A stretch of 64,000 bases of DNA from Branchiostoma floridae (taxonomy: Eukaryota; Chordata; Leptocardii; Amphioxiformes; Branchiostomatidae). The stretch covers positions 16,908,930-16,972,929 of the forward strand of contig NC_049996.1 in the NCBI RefSeq assembly GCF_000003815.2, in the 5' to 3' direction. The notes beneath the pieces were generated by a model. The model was given only the letters and a program-made list of their open reading frames with translations, was not told where the DNA came from and did not search any database. This document shows, piece by piece, positions 37,801 to 49,800 of this stretch. The position numbers and the translations under genes were made by a program. Numbering within the stretch: position 1 is the first letter of the stretch; each line of letters begins with the position of its first letter.

Positions 37801-40800
37801 CTTTCGTCTATCACTACCTAGTCAGTACCTAACCTCTTCGAGATTCTTTGCTTCTTTTCTTCCCATTTCAATATTTCGCATAGTCCGTGATATCTGACGG
37901 CTACACCGTTCCTCCATGCCCCACAGTTCGCCCCTTAACCCCCCACCGGTTTGAACTGCCAGAGCTGAAGTCGGTCCTTATGGAAGCCCGTTCGCGAACC
38001 CCCAGTCCGGCCCGCGAGCCACGGGAAAGGAAACCCCGGACCCCAGGTATTCATGGTGTGCCGTGACGTCAGAGCCTTGTCGTGACGTCAGATCCTTGTC
38101 TTGACGTCAGAGTCTGAGGTGACGTCAGATCCTTGTCCCAACGTCGGTGCCTGTCGTGACGTCAGACCCTTGTCCCGACGTCGGTGCCTGTCGTGACGTC
38201 AGATATTTGTCATGCTCCTGCGTGACGCCAGATGGCGTCGACCCTTGTTTCAGCCCTGCATTCTCGTCTCTTCCATATGCCATACCGTTTTATGTCTTTT
38301 TGAATATGAATACCTATCCTATCTGTCGGCCGATCCATGTGCTACCCCAGACCCCTGTACTTAGGACTGATTTGCTGCTACACTCATTGGCGGTGTTTGC
38401 TCGTGCGGTATGATGCCCATCGTATGCCGGTGTCAACCCCCANNNNNNNNNNNNNNNNNNNNNNNNNNNNNNNNNNNNNNNNNNNNNNNNNNNNNNNNNN
38501 NNNNNNNNNNNNNNNNNNNNNNNNNNNNNNNNNNNNNNNNNNNNNNNNNNNNNNNNNNNNNNNNNNNNNNNNNNNNNNNNNNNNNNNNNNNNNNNNNNNN
38601 NNNNNNNNNNNNNNNNNNNNNNNNNNNNNNNNNNNNNNNNNNNNNNNNNNNNNNNNNNNNNNNNNNNNNNNNNNNNNNNNNNNNNNNNNNNNNNNNNNNN
38701 NNNNNNNNNNNNNNNNNNNNNNNNNNNNNNNNNNNNNNNNNNNNNNNNNNNNNNNNNNNNNNNNNNNNNNNNNNNNNNNNNNNNNNNNNNNNNNNNNNNN
38801 NNNNNNNNNNNNNNNNNNNNNNNNNNNNNNNNNNNNNNNNNNNNNNNNNNNNNNNNNNNNNNNNNNNNNNCAGAACTTTTTTCGTAAGAATTTGGACAAA
38901 CACACACAAAGTAGTTTTAGTCACAAAATACACAGCTGAACTGCACAAGTTCAAACTTAAACCAATAGGATTACTCTGGTTTACATGTTGTCACATGGTG
39001 CTGTCGTATCATGTTCCGTGCCCGTGACAGTTTTAGTGCACTTGTATCTGTATATCTGGTATCACAATCAGATATCATAAGATATATTTACTACATTACA
39101 TTACATTCATACAGATGATACATTCGTGTGGTAAGTATTACATGTTTGTAGGTTATAACATTGTTGACCTTTTACATAATCTACACAAACTTTGTATGAA
39201 TGTGACAAAATAGTACGATATGACAGATAAAAATATACTAACTGTAACCACTCATAGCGCCTCATAGTACCAGAGCTATGTACATGTAGTATTGTACGTA
39301 TATGTACCATGTTACTGTGTTTTACATGTCATTGTTCAATAACTTTTTGTTGTACCCCGAAAGGGGGTTTTCAGTAAGTTATTATTTTGCTAACATATAA
39401 CATTTTATGATCATATGATAATACCACGTATAATACACAACAAGGCGAAGCATTTTCTAATGCTGTAACGCCAGCAGCTTTACGCAGGCATCATTATGTA
39501 GATCTGTGCTTTTAAGATCTGACTTGTCATGCTTTTGCTTTCTGACATCTCCCCTTGTGCTAGGCAATGCTTAACTAATGTGTATGTCTATGTGTGTGTC
39601 GCAACCCGCCCGTCCTGTTATCAGCTTGGGACGATGAGGGTAGACATAGGCGGCTTGCATCTCCGGGGGAGGATTCCTTCCTTGCGAGCTTAGAAGACGC
39701 AAGGAAGAAACGGGCAGAAACATTGAAGGGGGAGGAAGGTGCTTTCCTCGATGGCTTGGACGATGGCAGAGAAAAACGCCGCCAGCAGGGGCAGGCCGGT
39801 AAAGGAATCTTACAATCGATTTGGACAGACCTCCCTCCTAAATCCGAGAACCTTTCCTCCCATCCGGGAACCTTTCCCCATCCGGGAACTTTACCCCATT
39901 CAGGAACCTTTCCTCCCATCCGGGTTCTCTACCGGGTACCCTCCCAAAGACTGAAACTTTATAATCCATTGGACAGACCTCCCTCCTAAATCCGAGAACC
40001 TTTCCTCTCATCCGGGAACCTTTCCTTGAAATTCCTTCCATCCGGGAACCTTTCCCCATCCGGGAACCTTTCCTCCCATTCGGGAACCTTTCCTCCCATC
40101 CGGGTACCTTCCCAAAGACTCCATTCCAAAACTGGCTCCCTAAACCTCGCCCGTCCTCCCACAAGTCTTAAGTGTTCCGTCCCCTCCCCTCGGAAGTTTC
40201 TGACTGTACAACTGCCCTTGGACATGCTGACATACCTACTTCCTTGCTGTCACAAACTTACACCCAAACCAAAGCAGACTAACTGGAAGTGGCTACATTC
40301 TGGTCATACACAATCATGTAGGCATCCGCGGCATTTACAACGCTCTACGTTACAGCTCAAAGCTCTGCTGTACTTTTTTTTTTTTTTTTTTTTTTACTCA
40401 ATGGTCACCTCGTAACAAGGCCTGAAGGCCACTCAATGTTACAGGTTACATGATTGGAACTGTAACAGCAACTCTTCGCCCTAGGTCAGAAACATCATGA
40501 TTGAGACCAGCCCAATTGCTCACTATGAGTGAGGACTAACTGACCCAATAGGCGAAGCAGGGGTTACGAGGGCTGCTCGGGAGATTCCCTACCCCTATTT
40601 TGGCCGGAATGGTTTGATCCGCTCGGGTGGATGTTCGCACAATGTGGCGGGTTCTTTAACGTGCATAGGGTATGACTCTCCCCATACACGGGACCTACCG
40701 CAGCTTTTACAACAGGCTAAAATGCAGCCACTTGCGTTAACAATGCCAACCGTACTTACCACTGTACCATCTTAATACCCATAACAGAACCAACAGAAGT

Positions 40801-43800
40801 TCCAGGGAAGGCTGTCGAGGCGGTGGCTAGACCAACAGCCGCAGAGAAAGGTACTAACCCAACACTTTCATAAACACGATTAAAACCTACCTTCTATACG
40901 TGTCATCAACTTACACCATCAACTTGTCTTTAGTCATTTCATAGTACATTGTTTCAAACCATAATGTTTGCGTATTCAAACTCGCTCCAACAACGTCTTA
41001 AGCTTCTTTAACGAAGCTGACCTTCGCTATAACTGCCAATTTACAACCTTAATACGCCCTAACAGCACCAGTTCCAGAGGAGGCAATTCTACCGGTGGAG
41101 GCGGTCGCTAGACCCGTTGCTATGGAGACAGGTATTAACCCAACACCATTACTGAACATCACTAATGCTTAGATATACTGCATCATGCATAATACAGGTT
41201 TAACACTATTCTGTGTTCATACACACCATGATTTCCTCACTTGTTCCATGATACAATGTTTAAAACCACAATGTGTGTGCACCATCTACTATCATACTCT
41301 CTGTAACAGTACCCACTGGAGCCCCTGAGAAGCCGACGGTCGCTAGACCCACAGCTGGGGAGAAAGGTACTAACCCACCAACTTACATTTAGTTCAGCAT
41401 CACCGTCCTTACCTCATCAACTTGTCTTAGATGATTTCCATGTATTCGTTACCACATAATGTACTTCACCAGTCTTTAACATGCTAATAATGTGTTATCT
41501 ATCGTAACATATACATGTCACTCATCTTCCATGTCTGACAGTTCCTACAAAAGAACCAGCGGACGCCCAAAAGAAAGCCGTGCCAGTAGGACGGAAAGGT
41601 ACTAACAGAGAATAGCTTAAACCCAACTCTAACTAATCATTCAATGACTTTGTCCTTTCGTCTCTTACTTCACGCTACCATGTTTCAACCCTTGAATCTA
41701 AATGTTAACCGTTGCTATGGCCAACATTGTATTAAAACAGTATCCCCACTTGCTGTATAAAGAGAACAACTTCAATTCAGACTTCATATGGTTCTCTTCA
41801 TAACATTCATGTCTTCAGACTATAACAAAGTACATCATATAGCACCACAACGTAGCCACTAATAACATTTGTCCACCTTAACGCAGGTCCGAAGGAGGAT
41901 GTCGGGCTTGAGGCAGTAAAACTCAAACCAATCCCAGGTATAACACCCCACTCATCACACTAAGTAGTCTTAACTTCCACAAGCCATGTAAGAAACGACG
42001 TAACACACTTCGAAACCTAGTGCCTACATACATAATTCACAATGCCATTTACTATCGATGGTGTAACATTTTCATTTCAAATCTCATCTTGCTCACAATG
42101 CTATGTTGTTTCTTCGACATTCCGTGGAAAAGATTTATGTTGGCAAAAAGTGTCACTTTATGATATGATAGCACATGTCGGTCAGGATCCATTTTGACCG
42201 ATTGATGCTAATATCTAAAAGTGCCACTGTAGGAGCATTCCAATCATGCATGATTGAGTCCTCTTTGTCAAATCAGTCTTTTCTTTCGAAAACCTTCGCC
42301 CTAACTCACCTCACTGTCACTTCCCTTTCCCAGTACGCAAAGCGGAGGCACCCCCTCCAGAAAAAGGTATAACCCACAACTCAACCCACCTGACCATTAC
42401 GACCTTTGACTGCTTTCTTATCACTGCTTTTTCTTGCATAATAAGTTGTCTCATGCTTTATTGTTATGACGTTCCACCAGCACATGGGAGTCGAGACCAA
42501 CTGAAGCAAGATCTTGAATTCCCTTGTGTTGGAAGAACGTCTGAGTCTGCCATTGTGTTTTCATCATCACGGATGTAATATCAAAGCAGATGTAACAAGA
42601 AGGCGAAATCGTAACATTTCTCAAGCTAACTGTTTAGCGGAGGGCCGGGTTTTCTGATACATGGTGTTCCTGATAGCTGCTAGCTCGAGAAATGTTGCGA
42701 TTTTGTCTCGTACATCTGCTTGGAGATTATATCAGGTGAGTTTCATGCTAATGCTTCCTCGTGTCTCTGTAACATGCTTATTCATATTCACCAACAGCTG
42801 CGGACGACACGGATCGAGAACCGTTCGAAGGTATTAACAGCTTTAACCGAACATATTGGAAAAGACGATCGGATAGTTTTTAATCGCTCATTCGGTTCGT
42901 CTTTTTGGAATATTGCTTGCTAACTTGAGTACTAGAAGAATACATCTCAACTCTTCACATAACCAATCATTACAGTCAACAACAAACGGAGCTAATCGTT
43001 ATTAAACAACAATGCTACGACTCTGTGTTGGAACAAACCTCAGTTACACACGGCCTGCTCAACGTTGCTAATTCTCACCATTCTCTTCTCTCCACCGTCT
43101 ACCATGGCTAACAGTTCCAGCTTGGCAACAACGCCCCATCGACTGGAGCAAAGGTGAAGTAACTGTAATCGTACTCACACCATTTCTGTACATTCTCTTG
43201 TATAATACATCTATGTGTTCTGATCTTATGCTTGTCAGATTCACCATGCCATTGGTCAGAAGACTAATATGTTCAAATCGTTGTACACAATGGCAAATAC
43301 ATTACAACAGAACAAACTGCCTGACGGCAGCTTTATGGCATGCTTCATTACCATACGTCTTTAACATTGTGTCTATGTGTTCTATGTATAACGCGACGGT
43401 ACAACTTGCCAAACTTGATATGTTCTCGTCTAAGTTGCTGGTATATTGTATGTCTGTCTTGTCAAACCAACACCCAACCCAACAATAACACCAGACTCTA
43501 AGATTTAAACCCTTAGTTCACTAATCCTTCCCTTTCAGCCAGACTCAGCCCTTTGTTTTACAGTTCCCTGTTTTACAGTTCCCATTTTCCCTGTCAGGCC
43601 CAATCCCTTGTGCAGTTCGCTGTTACCACTTTTGTCTGGGGATCCCAAGTACCCCCCTGTACCCCAGTCAGGGTTGTCCACAAGAGTTCCCCCGCTCATG
43701 TTGTCCCGTGTTGTTGTTCTAGTTCCCACAGCCGAGTTCACCCCCCCGCTCATGTTGTCCTGTGTTGTTGTTCTAGTTCCCACAGCCGAGTTCTCCTCCC

Positions 43801-46800
43801 CTCTCCGGGACCAGGAGGTCTGGCAGCTGGAGCAGGCCACCTTCGAGTGCGAGGTCGCCAAGGAGGAGGCTTACGTCATGTGGCTGAAGAACGGAGAGGA
43901 GGTAATCATCATGATCCACAATATAGCTTTGTTTGCTTGTTATTTGTTTGTTTTATTCAGATCTCCATTAGTGTAACAAGTAAGTACAGATAAAGAAATC
44001 CAAAACTGCAGCTTATGTTGTTTCTTGATTGGAAGTAATTCATGAAAGATATGACCTGATAGATGTTTATGGATGATCACATTGTTACATGTTTGCCCAA
44101 TGTGGAAGCTTTATTGTTTTCGTCGGTGTCTACGGAGGCTGCCATGTTGGAAAATGACGTCATGCAGGCGTCATCTTGTTATACACACTGAAAGACGTAC
44201 CATGCATTGTCCCCCGCTGGGGTTTGATAGACGTCAGACGGCTTCTAGGTCCGTGCATGGTTACGTCTGTCTTGGGAGCCGGCACTTGACAGTGTCACAC
44301 CAATCGTTACGACCATATTTCTGTAGTTAAGCAAAGGTTATCGTAAGTCTGAAACGATCTGAGGAAACGAACGCCTCGCTCCCCTCCGCAGATCGTGCAG
44401 AGCGAGAAGTACGACATCAGCGTGGAGGGCCGCCGCCGCATCCTGCGGATCACCGGCTGCCTGCCGGAGGACGAGACCGGCTACACGGCGCAGTCTGGGC
44501 AGTGGGAGACCACGGCAAACCTCATCGTCAACGGTAGGGTGGTTAGATAGTGGCTGTGATCACGTGTATATAGATATACAAGACGAACGGTGGCTTCCTC
44601 TCTAGCACACCCTGTTACACTAAAACCTGTAATACCGCTGTACAACATGTCTTCTTTTCAATGTGAGCTACTTACTCGTGACTGCTGTTTAGAAGGCTTT
44701 GTCCTTGCTTAATATGTAAAATACACACACCTCTCCTTGTCCTTTTTGCTTACTCTCTTCTGTCTTCTTCACAATCTCATCGACGCTTCCGACGCTACAG
44801 GAGCCCTAACGCCCGAGCAAGGTAGTACAGCAAACATCTAACTGTAATATTCTCCGCTGTTTTTCTAATCTTTAATGTGATTTCGTAGCATACATGTAGT
44901 AGCTGTGTTAATTGTTCTGTAAGCAGTCGCTATCATGTCTGTGGCCGTGTGTTCTCTGCCTTACTATTATGTGTTCACTAACGAGCATTCCCACTCGCTC
45001 TGCTTATCAGCTGCCAAACGCCTTAAACCAGAGATGCTGCAGGCTGTTCAGGCACTCAAAGGTAGCTATAGATCGTGATCGTGATTTGTTGATGCCCAAA
45101 ATTCTGTCGTAAAATTTGTTAGAATTTTTTGCCCTTTCATTCGATGAAGCTTTTGCCACGAATCAGAACTGACCATATTCTGGACCTATATAGGTTCCAC
45201 ATGTGAGCAAAGGATTTCGGGACTCTTGACGTCACAAGGTAATCAGCTTTGCTAAAAGATGAAACCAACTCATGATCAGGATATCTTTTGTCTAAACAGA
45301 GAGCTTGTCGTACGAAAGCCCATACGTGTTATTCTGAATTATGATTTATTCCTCCGAAAAACTATCCGAGAGCGACAAAATACCATTAGATATCCCAACC
45401 AAATATCTTTGAAATTACATGCATGTTTCATCAGACAATAGGAGATATTGGAATACATACTAGTTGTGTAGGTTCTTTTGCAAATAAAAGACAAGAACAT
45501 TCGGGTTTCTCGCTAACTTTACGTTCCACCGTCTGCCCAGATCCGAGCCTTGCCGGGCTCACACCAACACAGCTAGCCGCTGAGTTCATGGCCTCAGGTA
45601 AACTCTCTTGGAACAAAACGTTTTAGGCTCCAAATTGATCAATTTTCTATAGAAAAATTCTCCAAAAGAAATAAACAACAACTCTTAAATATATGTTACC
45701 CTCCCCACTAGGACGCGGAACTCTGACTCTAGAGGAAATCATGGCCCTCCAGGCGGCAGGAGGTTTGATATAACAAGATTTTTTCGGTGCCGATTTTTAC
45801 CTGCCGCGTTTCCTTTCTATTTTGCCCTGTCTGTTGTCTGTTCTGTCGGTTGACACACTCCATCCCCGCTTTACAGTGCTCCCTGCTGGGTTGAGCCAGG
45901 CGGATATTCAGGCCCTGACTGATGGCGTGAAGTCAGGTAGTGGCAGCTCACTAACTCTCAACTGTCCTGTTTGTTCTTCCTTTCTTGTAAACTTGTTCCT
46001 GTTTCCAAATATCTTTGACATCGGTTTCAAGCCATCACCAGTTTTCCTTATATTCCTTGAAGCATAACAGTCTAACATAACCCGACTAAATTAGCTTCTA
46101 ATAGCTTCCTGGCTGATTCAATAAGTTCCTACTCCTCATAGAGCCACTGGCAGGCATAGACAGACTATGCCTAACACAGGCTTTCTAATACAATGCAATG
46201 ATCTTAGAGGAATGCGAAGGAAAACTGACCATGGCAAGAACCGATGCAGTGTGTCCGTTCTGTTTCTTTCCAATCATCTTACCAGCTCTTAAAGTCTAGC
46301 TAAACGTCTCGTATGTTACTTCCTCGTATAGCACGGCTTTCTCAGGAGCAACTCAGCGCTCTTCAGGCTGCAGGAGGTAACGCTTGCCATCCTGGGCTTT
46401 AACATTTCTCTCCCCTGCCTCTTTCAACATTGTTAACTCTCACTGTGTCCTTCCTGCTGTGCTGCTTTGTGTGTGTGTGTTCTCTCGCTGCTTCAGCCCT
46501 GTACTGTCTCATGTTTAACATGTCCTCGCTACCTGTGCTGTTGCATTTCCAGCCTTACCTTCAGATATGAGGCCAGCAGACCTGATGGCAATGTCTGTTC
46601 TAGCCAAGCGAGGTATCCAATTAATTACATCTAACGTTTTAAAAAACAGTGCTTTTAGTTCTAATATTGATCTTTGTCGCTAAGCACTACTTTGTATTCA
46701 AATTGTCCCACTCTCTTTCTAATTATGCTGTGGCTATCGTAATACTAGCTACGTGCTACTTATATTCAAACGGTCCCTTTCTCTTTCTACTTATGCTGTA

Positions 46801-49800
46801 GCTGTCGTGATACTATCACCTTTACACTAATAGCAGCTGTGTAACCATAACAACTGCCACCACCGAACGTCTTTTTTATAATGTGTCTGCTGTTTGTAAC
46901 TGTTTCCGTGGGGTAGAATATGACAACTCAGAACAAAGTGTCAATGTGTCAGATTTTTTGACGAGTTTATAGAATGTGGTTCCTTGATGATCTTGGTATA
47001 TTCATCTCATATATGTAGTAGAAAGGGAGTGAAACATCTTGAAACGTAAACTCAAGATAACAGTGTTCACTTCTCCTTTTGTGGTCGATGTGGGTCCCCA
47101 CAATTGTTAGGTTTTCGTCACGTATTTGGGATGAATATATCAGAATCTTGAGAGAACATAAACGCCTTACACAGGTTTTCGGGCTTTCGAAATACCTCAT
47201 TGGAAACCGTGCAACTGTATATTGTTTTTCTTCCTACGACTCCAGACCAACAGGTAAGGTCTCGCACGGACGTTTGGGGCTGCGGTTTTGTAAGCAAGCC
47301 CAGTTGTAACCTAGGTACTGTCTTTACTTACAGAGGTGACCCAAGAGGACCTCAGCCAAGACTATGCCATCCAAGGTAGGGGTCCTTCTCACACGGGCGC
47401 TAAACCATGAAAACACGTCATCATTCCAATAGTGATATTCTCTATACGACACACACGTGATAGTAAACACCGTTACTAAGGAGAAAACTTTACTTACTTA
47501 CACGTTTCTGCTACTTTACTCTAAATTAATTTCTGCTCAGAACGCAATTAATGCTTATGTAACACCGATACAAGCTTAACATAGTTCCAACGCTTTTTTA
47601 CGTGAAAACTAGCTAAATTTTGTTTACATAGTTTTTCTAGGTACATAGACTTGATTTTTCACTGCCGACATTTCAGCAACTGAACATCATGGCGATGTGA
47701 GCTTTCTCTTCATCGTATTGCGGCGTAATTTGTCGCATCCTTACGTCACAATACAAGAAGAAGTTCACATAGACCTGGTACCGAAACGTCGGCAGAGAAA
47801 AATACGGTTGTGTAAATTACTCAATGCTTTAACCCGGCTGTTCGACGCTTTGACTCACACGTAACTCTCGATCCGCCAACAGGTGACACGGTCAGCGCCA
47901 CGCCAGGTAGGAAAACGCTTAACTACGCACTTACATTTTTACCAATTTCTGCTCTAATTTCTGTCGCTATTCTGCCTGTTTGTGTTTGTTTGTTTGTAAC
48001 ATGTTGAACTGGTAATCCCCGCTGGCCACCCGGGGTGGCGGCGGGGTGTTGAGTTCTGTGTTTAATGGCTTTGCTCTCTGCGCGATTGATGGTTTACAAG
48101 CGGCACAACAAGGTAAGTTTTTACGTGTCGGTTGTGAACAAGCAATGGTGCTACCGCGACTTACGCAACTATGTGGTACTAAAAGTAGAGCTGCTTTAAC
48201 GCAAACGTTACTAGTGTAGGCTGCGCTACCATAGAAATAGTTATGGTAATCAAACTGCCTTGTAACATCTAATTAGTGAAGCTCACGTTTGTTCCTTGTG
48301 TCGTAACACACCTTGAAGTTTTGCGTCTCTGACGGGAGGCTTTTCGGTGTGCCACGAGACATGGAACGAACACTACGTAATAACACGACACTACCCACAC
48401 GAAACTGGTATCAAAGAAACAAATTATCAAACTTCTCAAGCGCCCTCACGAGAAGAACCCTTATTCTTCCACAGCTACTATGTATGTATAGTTAGCCCCT
48501 CCCCTCCTCATGTACGTCATATCCTCCTTACACCCCGCACTTGTGTTCTAGTCCCGGTTACCCTGATTCTCGCGCTGGAGGACCAGTACGCGATAGAGGG
48601 GGACGAGGAGGCCACGTTCATGTGCGCCATCTCGGACCCCGAGGCCGACGTGACCTGGTACCGCGAGGGCGAGGCCCTGTCCGCCGGCGATAAGTACGAC
48701 ATGGTTGCCGAGGGCGCGCGGCGCAAGCTCGTGATCAGGGACATCCACACCGCCGACCAGACCAAGTACAGCTGCGCTACCAACGCTGACCGCACGGAGG
48801 CCAACCTCTTCGTCGAAGGTACAGAACGAGACTGTTCTGGTGCTCCTTGCGCTTCTCAGACGCCGATAGTGCTGGTTAATGCGCTGCAGCATGCTTTTCT
48901 GCTTCCTTACATACAGACGTCTAGAAACATTAGAGGCGAGGGCTTTAAGGGCCTATCATGATTCTTTAAACAAATATAGCAAGGATTTCTTGATTTGCCT
49001 TCAAGCGGCTTTCTGATCTCTAGAACAACTGATTGCTTTCATACAGATCCAGGCGCTTTGCTAAGATAGTTATTAATATCCACAATGTGGCACGTACTGG
49101 GAAGTCCCAGGATGAATGGCTTCAGCGGATTTTGAAGACTACATAGGTCTTCTTTCCGGCTTCAGCTGAACTGAGTTATGCTGTTTAGTGATATGATATG
49201 CATATCAGGCTGCCTTGCATACTTCAGAACAATTAGTTATGGCTTTAATGGCAGGGTTCTTTTCCATGCATGCATTTTCGTTATCTGGTAGTCTTGAAAT
49301 ATATTCTGACATGTATTTCGATACATTTGCTTCCAGCTCAGTTAATGCGAGACTCCTTCGATGATTCACATACAAACTTTTCCAAGTTTCTGTGTGAACC
49401 ATCGATAGGTAAAATAAGCTAACGTGGAGTATCAATTATTCTTTGTAGTATCCTTATCGGCAGTGGTAAACATAAGCTGATTTTGATTCCTAACAGCGCG
49501 CAGTGTTCTCATTATCTACTTAAGGCAAAGTCGTCTTTTATGCGAATGTTTCTCACAGATGTAAGTAATATGTAATTATCTACTTATCTATCTACTAGCC
49601 TTGGTGGACTTCTGTCCCGGCCTGGAAGACCAGTATGCGATTGAGCAAGACGCGCAGGCGCAGTTCTCCTGCAAAATGACGCAGCCCGATGCCGAAGCCA
49701 CCTGGTTTCGGGGTGATCAAAAATTAGAAAACTCCGAAAAATACGAAATCCTTGTGGATGGCTATGACCACACCCTTATCATCAAAGATATCCAGCTAAA

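Larger units (their letters stand above)
38047..39624 (+). other. Intron with CRE-like repeats and an assembly gap
   Basis: Holds the TGACGTCA cluster (38064-38201) and 428 N. Further exons of the disordered region may be hidden in the gap. The AT-rich part after the gap shows nothing. Confidence 0.6.

Noticed and set aside
38314-39027. Frames spanning the N run
   Set aside because: They consist mostly of unknown bases.
47249-47256. Eight-base exon between CTCCAG and GTAAGG
   Set aside because: Would end in phase 0, which no neighbour accepts.
47630-47825. Possible hairpin element (GCCGACATTTCAG..GAAACGTCGGCAG)
   Set aside because: The arms match only over short stretches and no target duplication is visible.
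48101-48112. 12-bp micro-exon AAQQ before GTAAGT
   Set aside because: The acceptor would be TTTACAAG without a proper CAG/TAG; too short to support.
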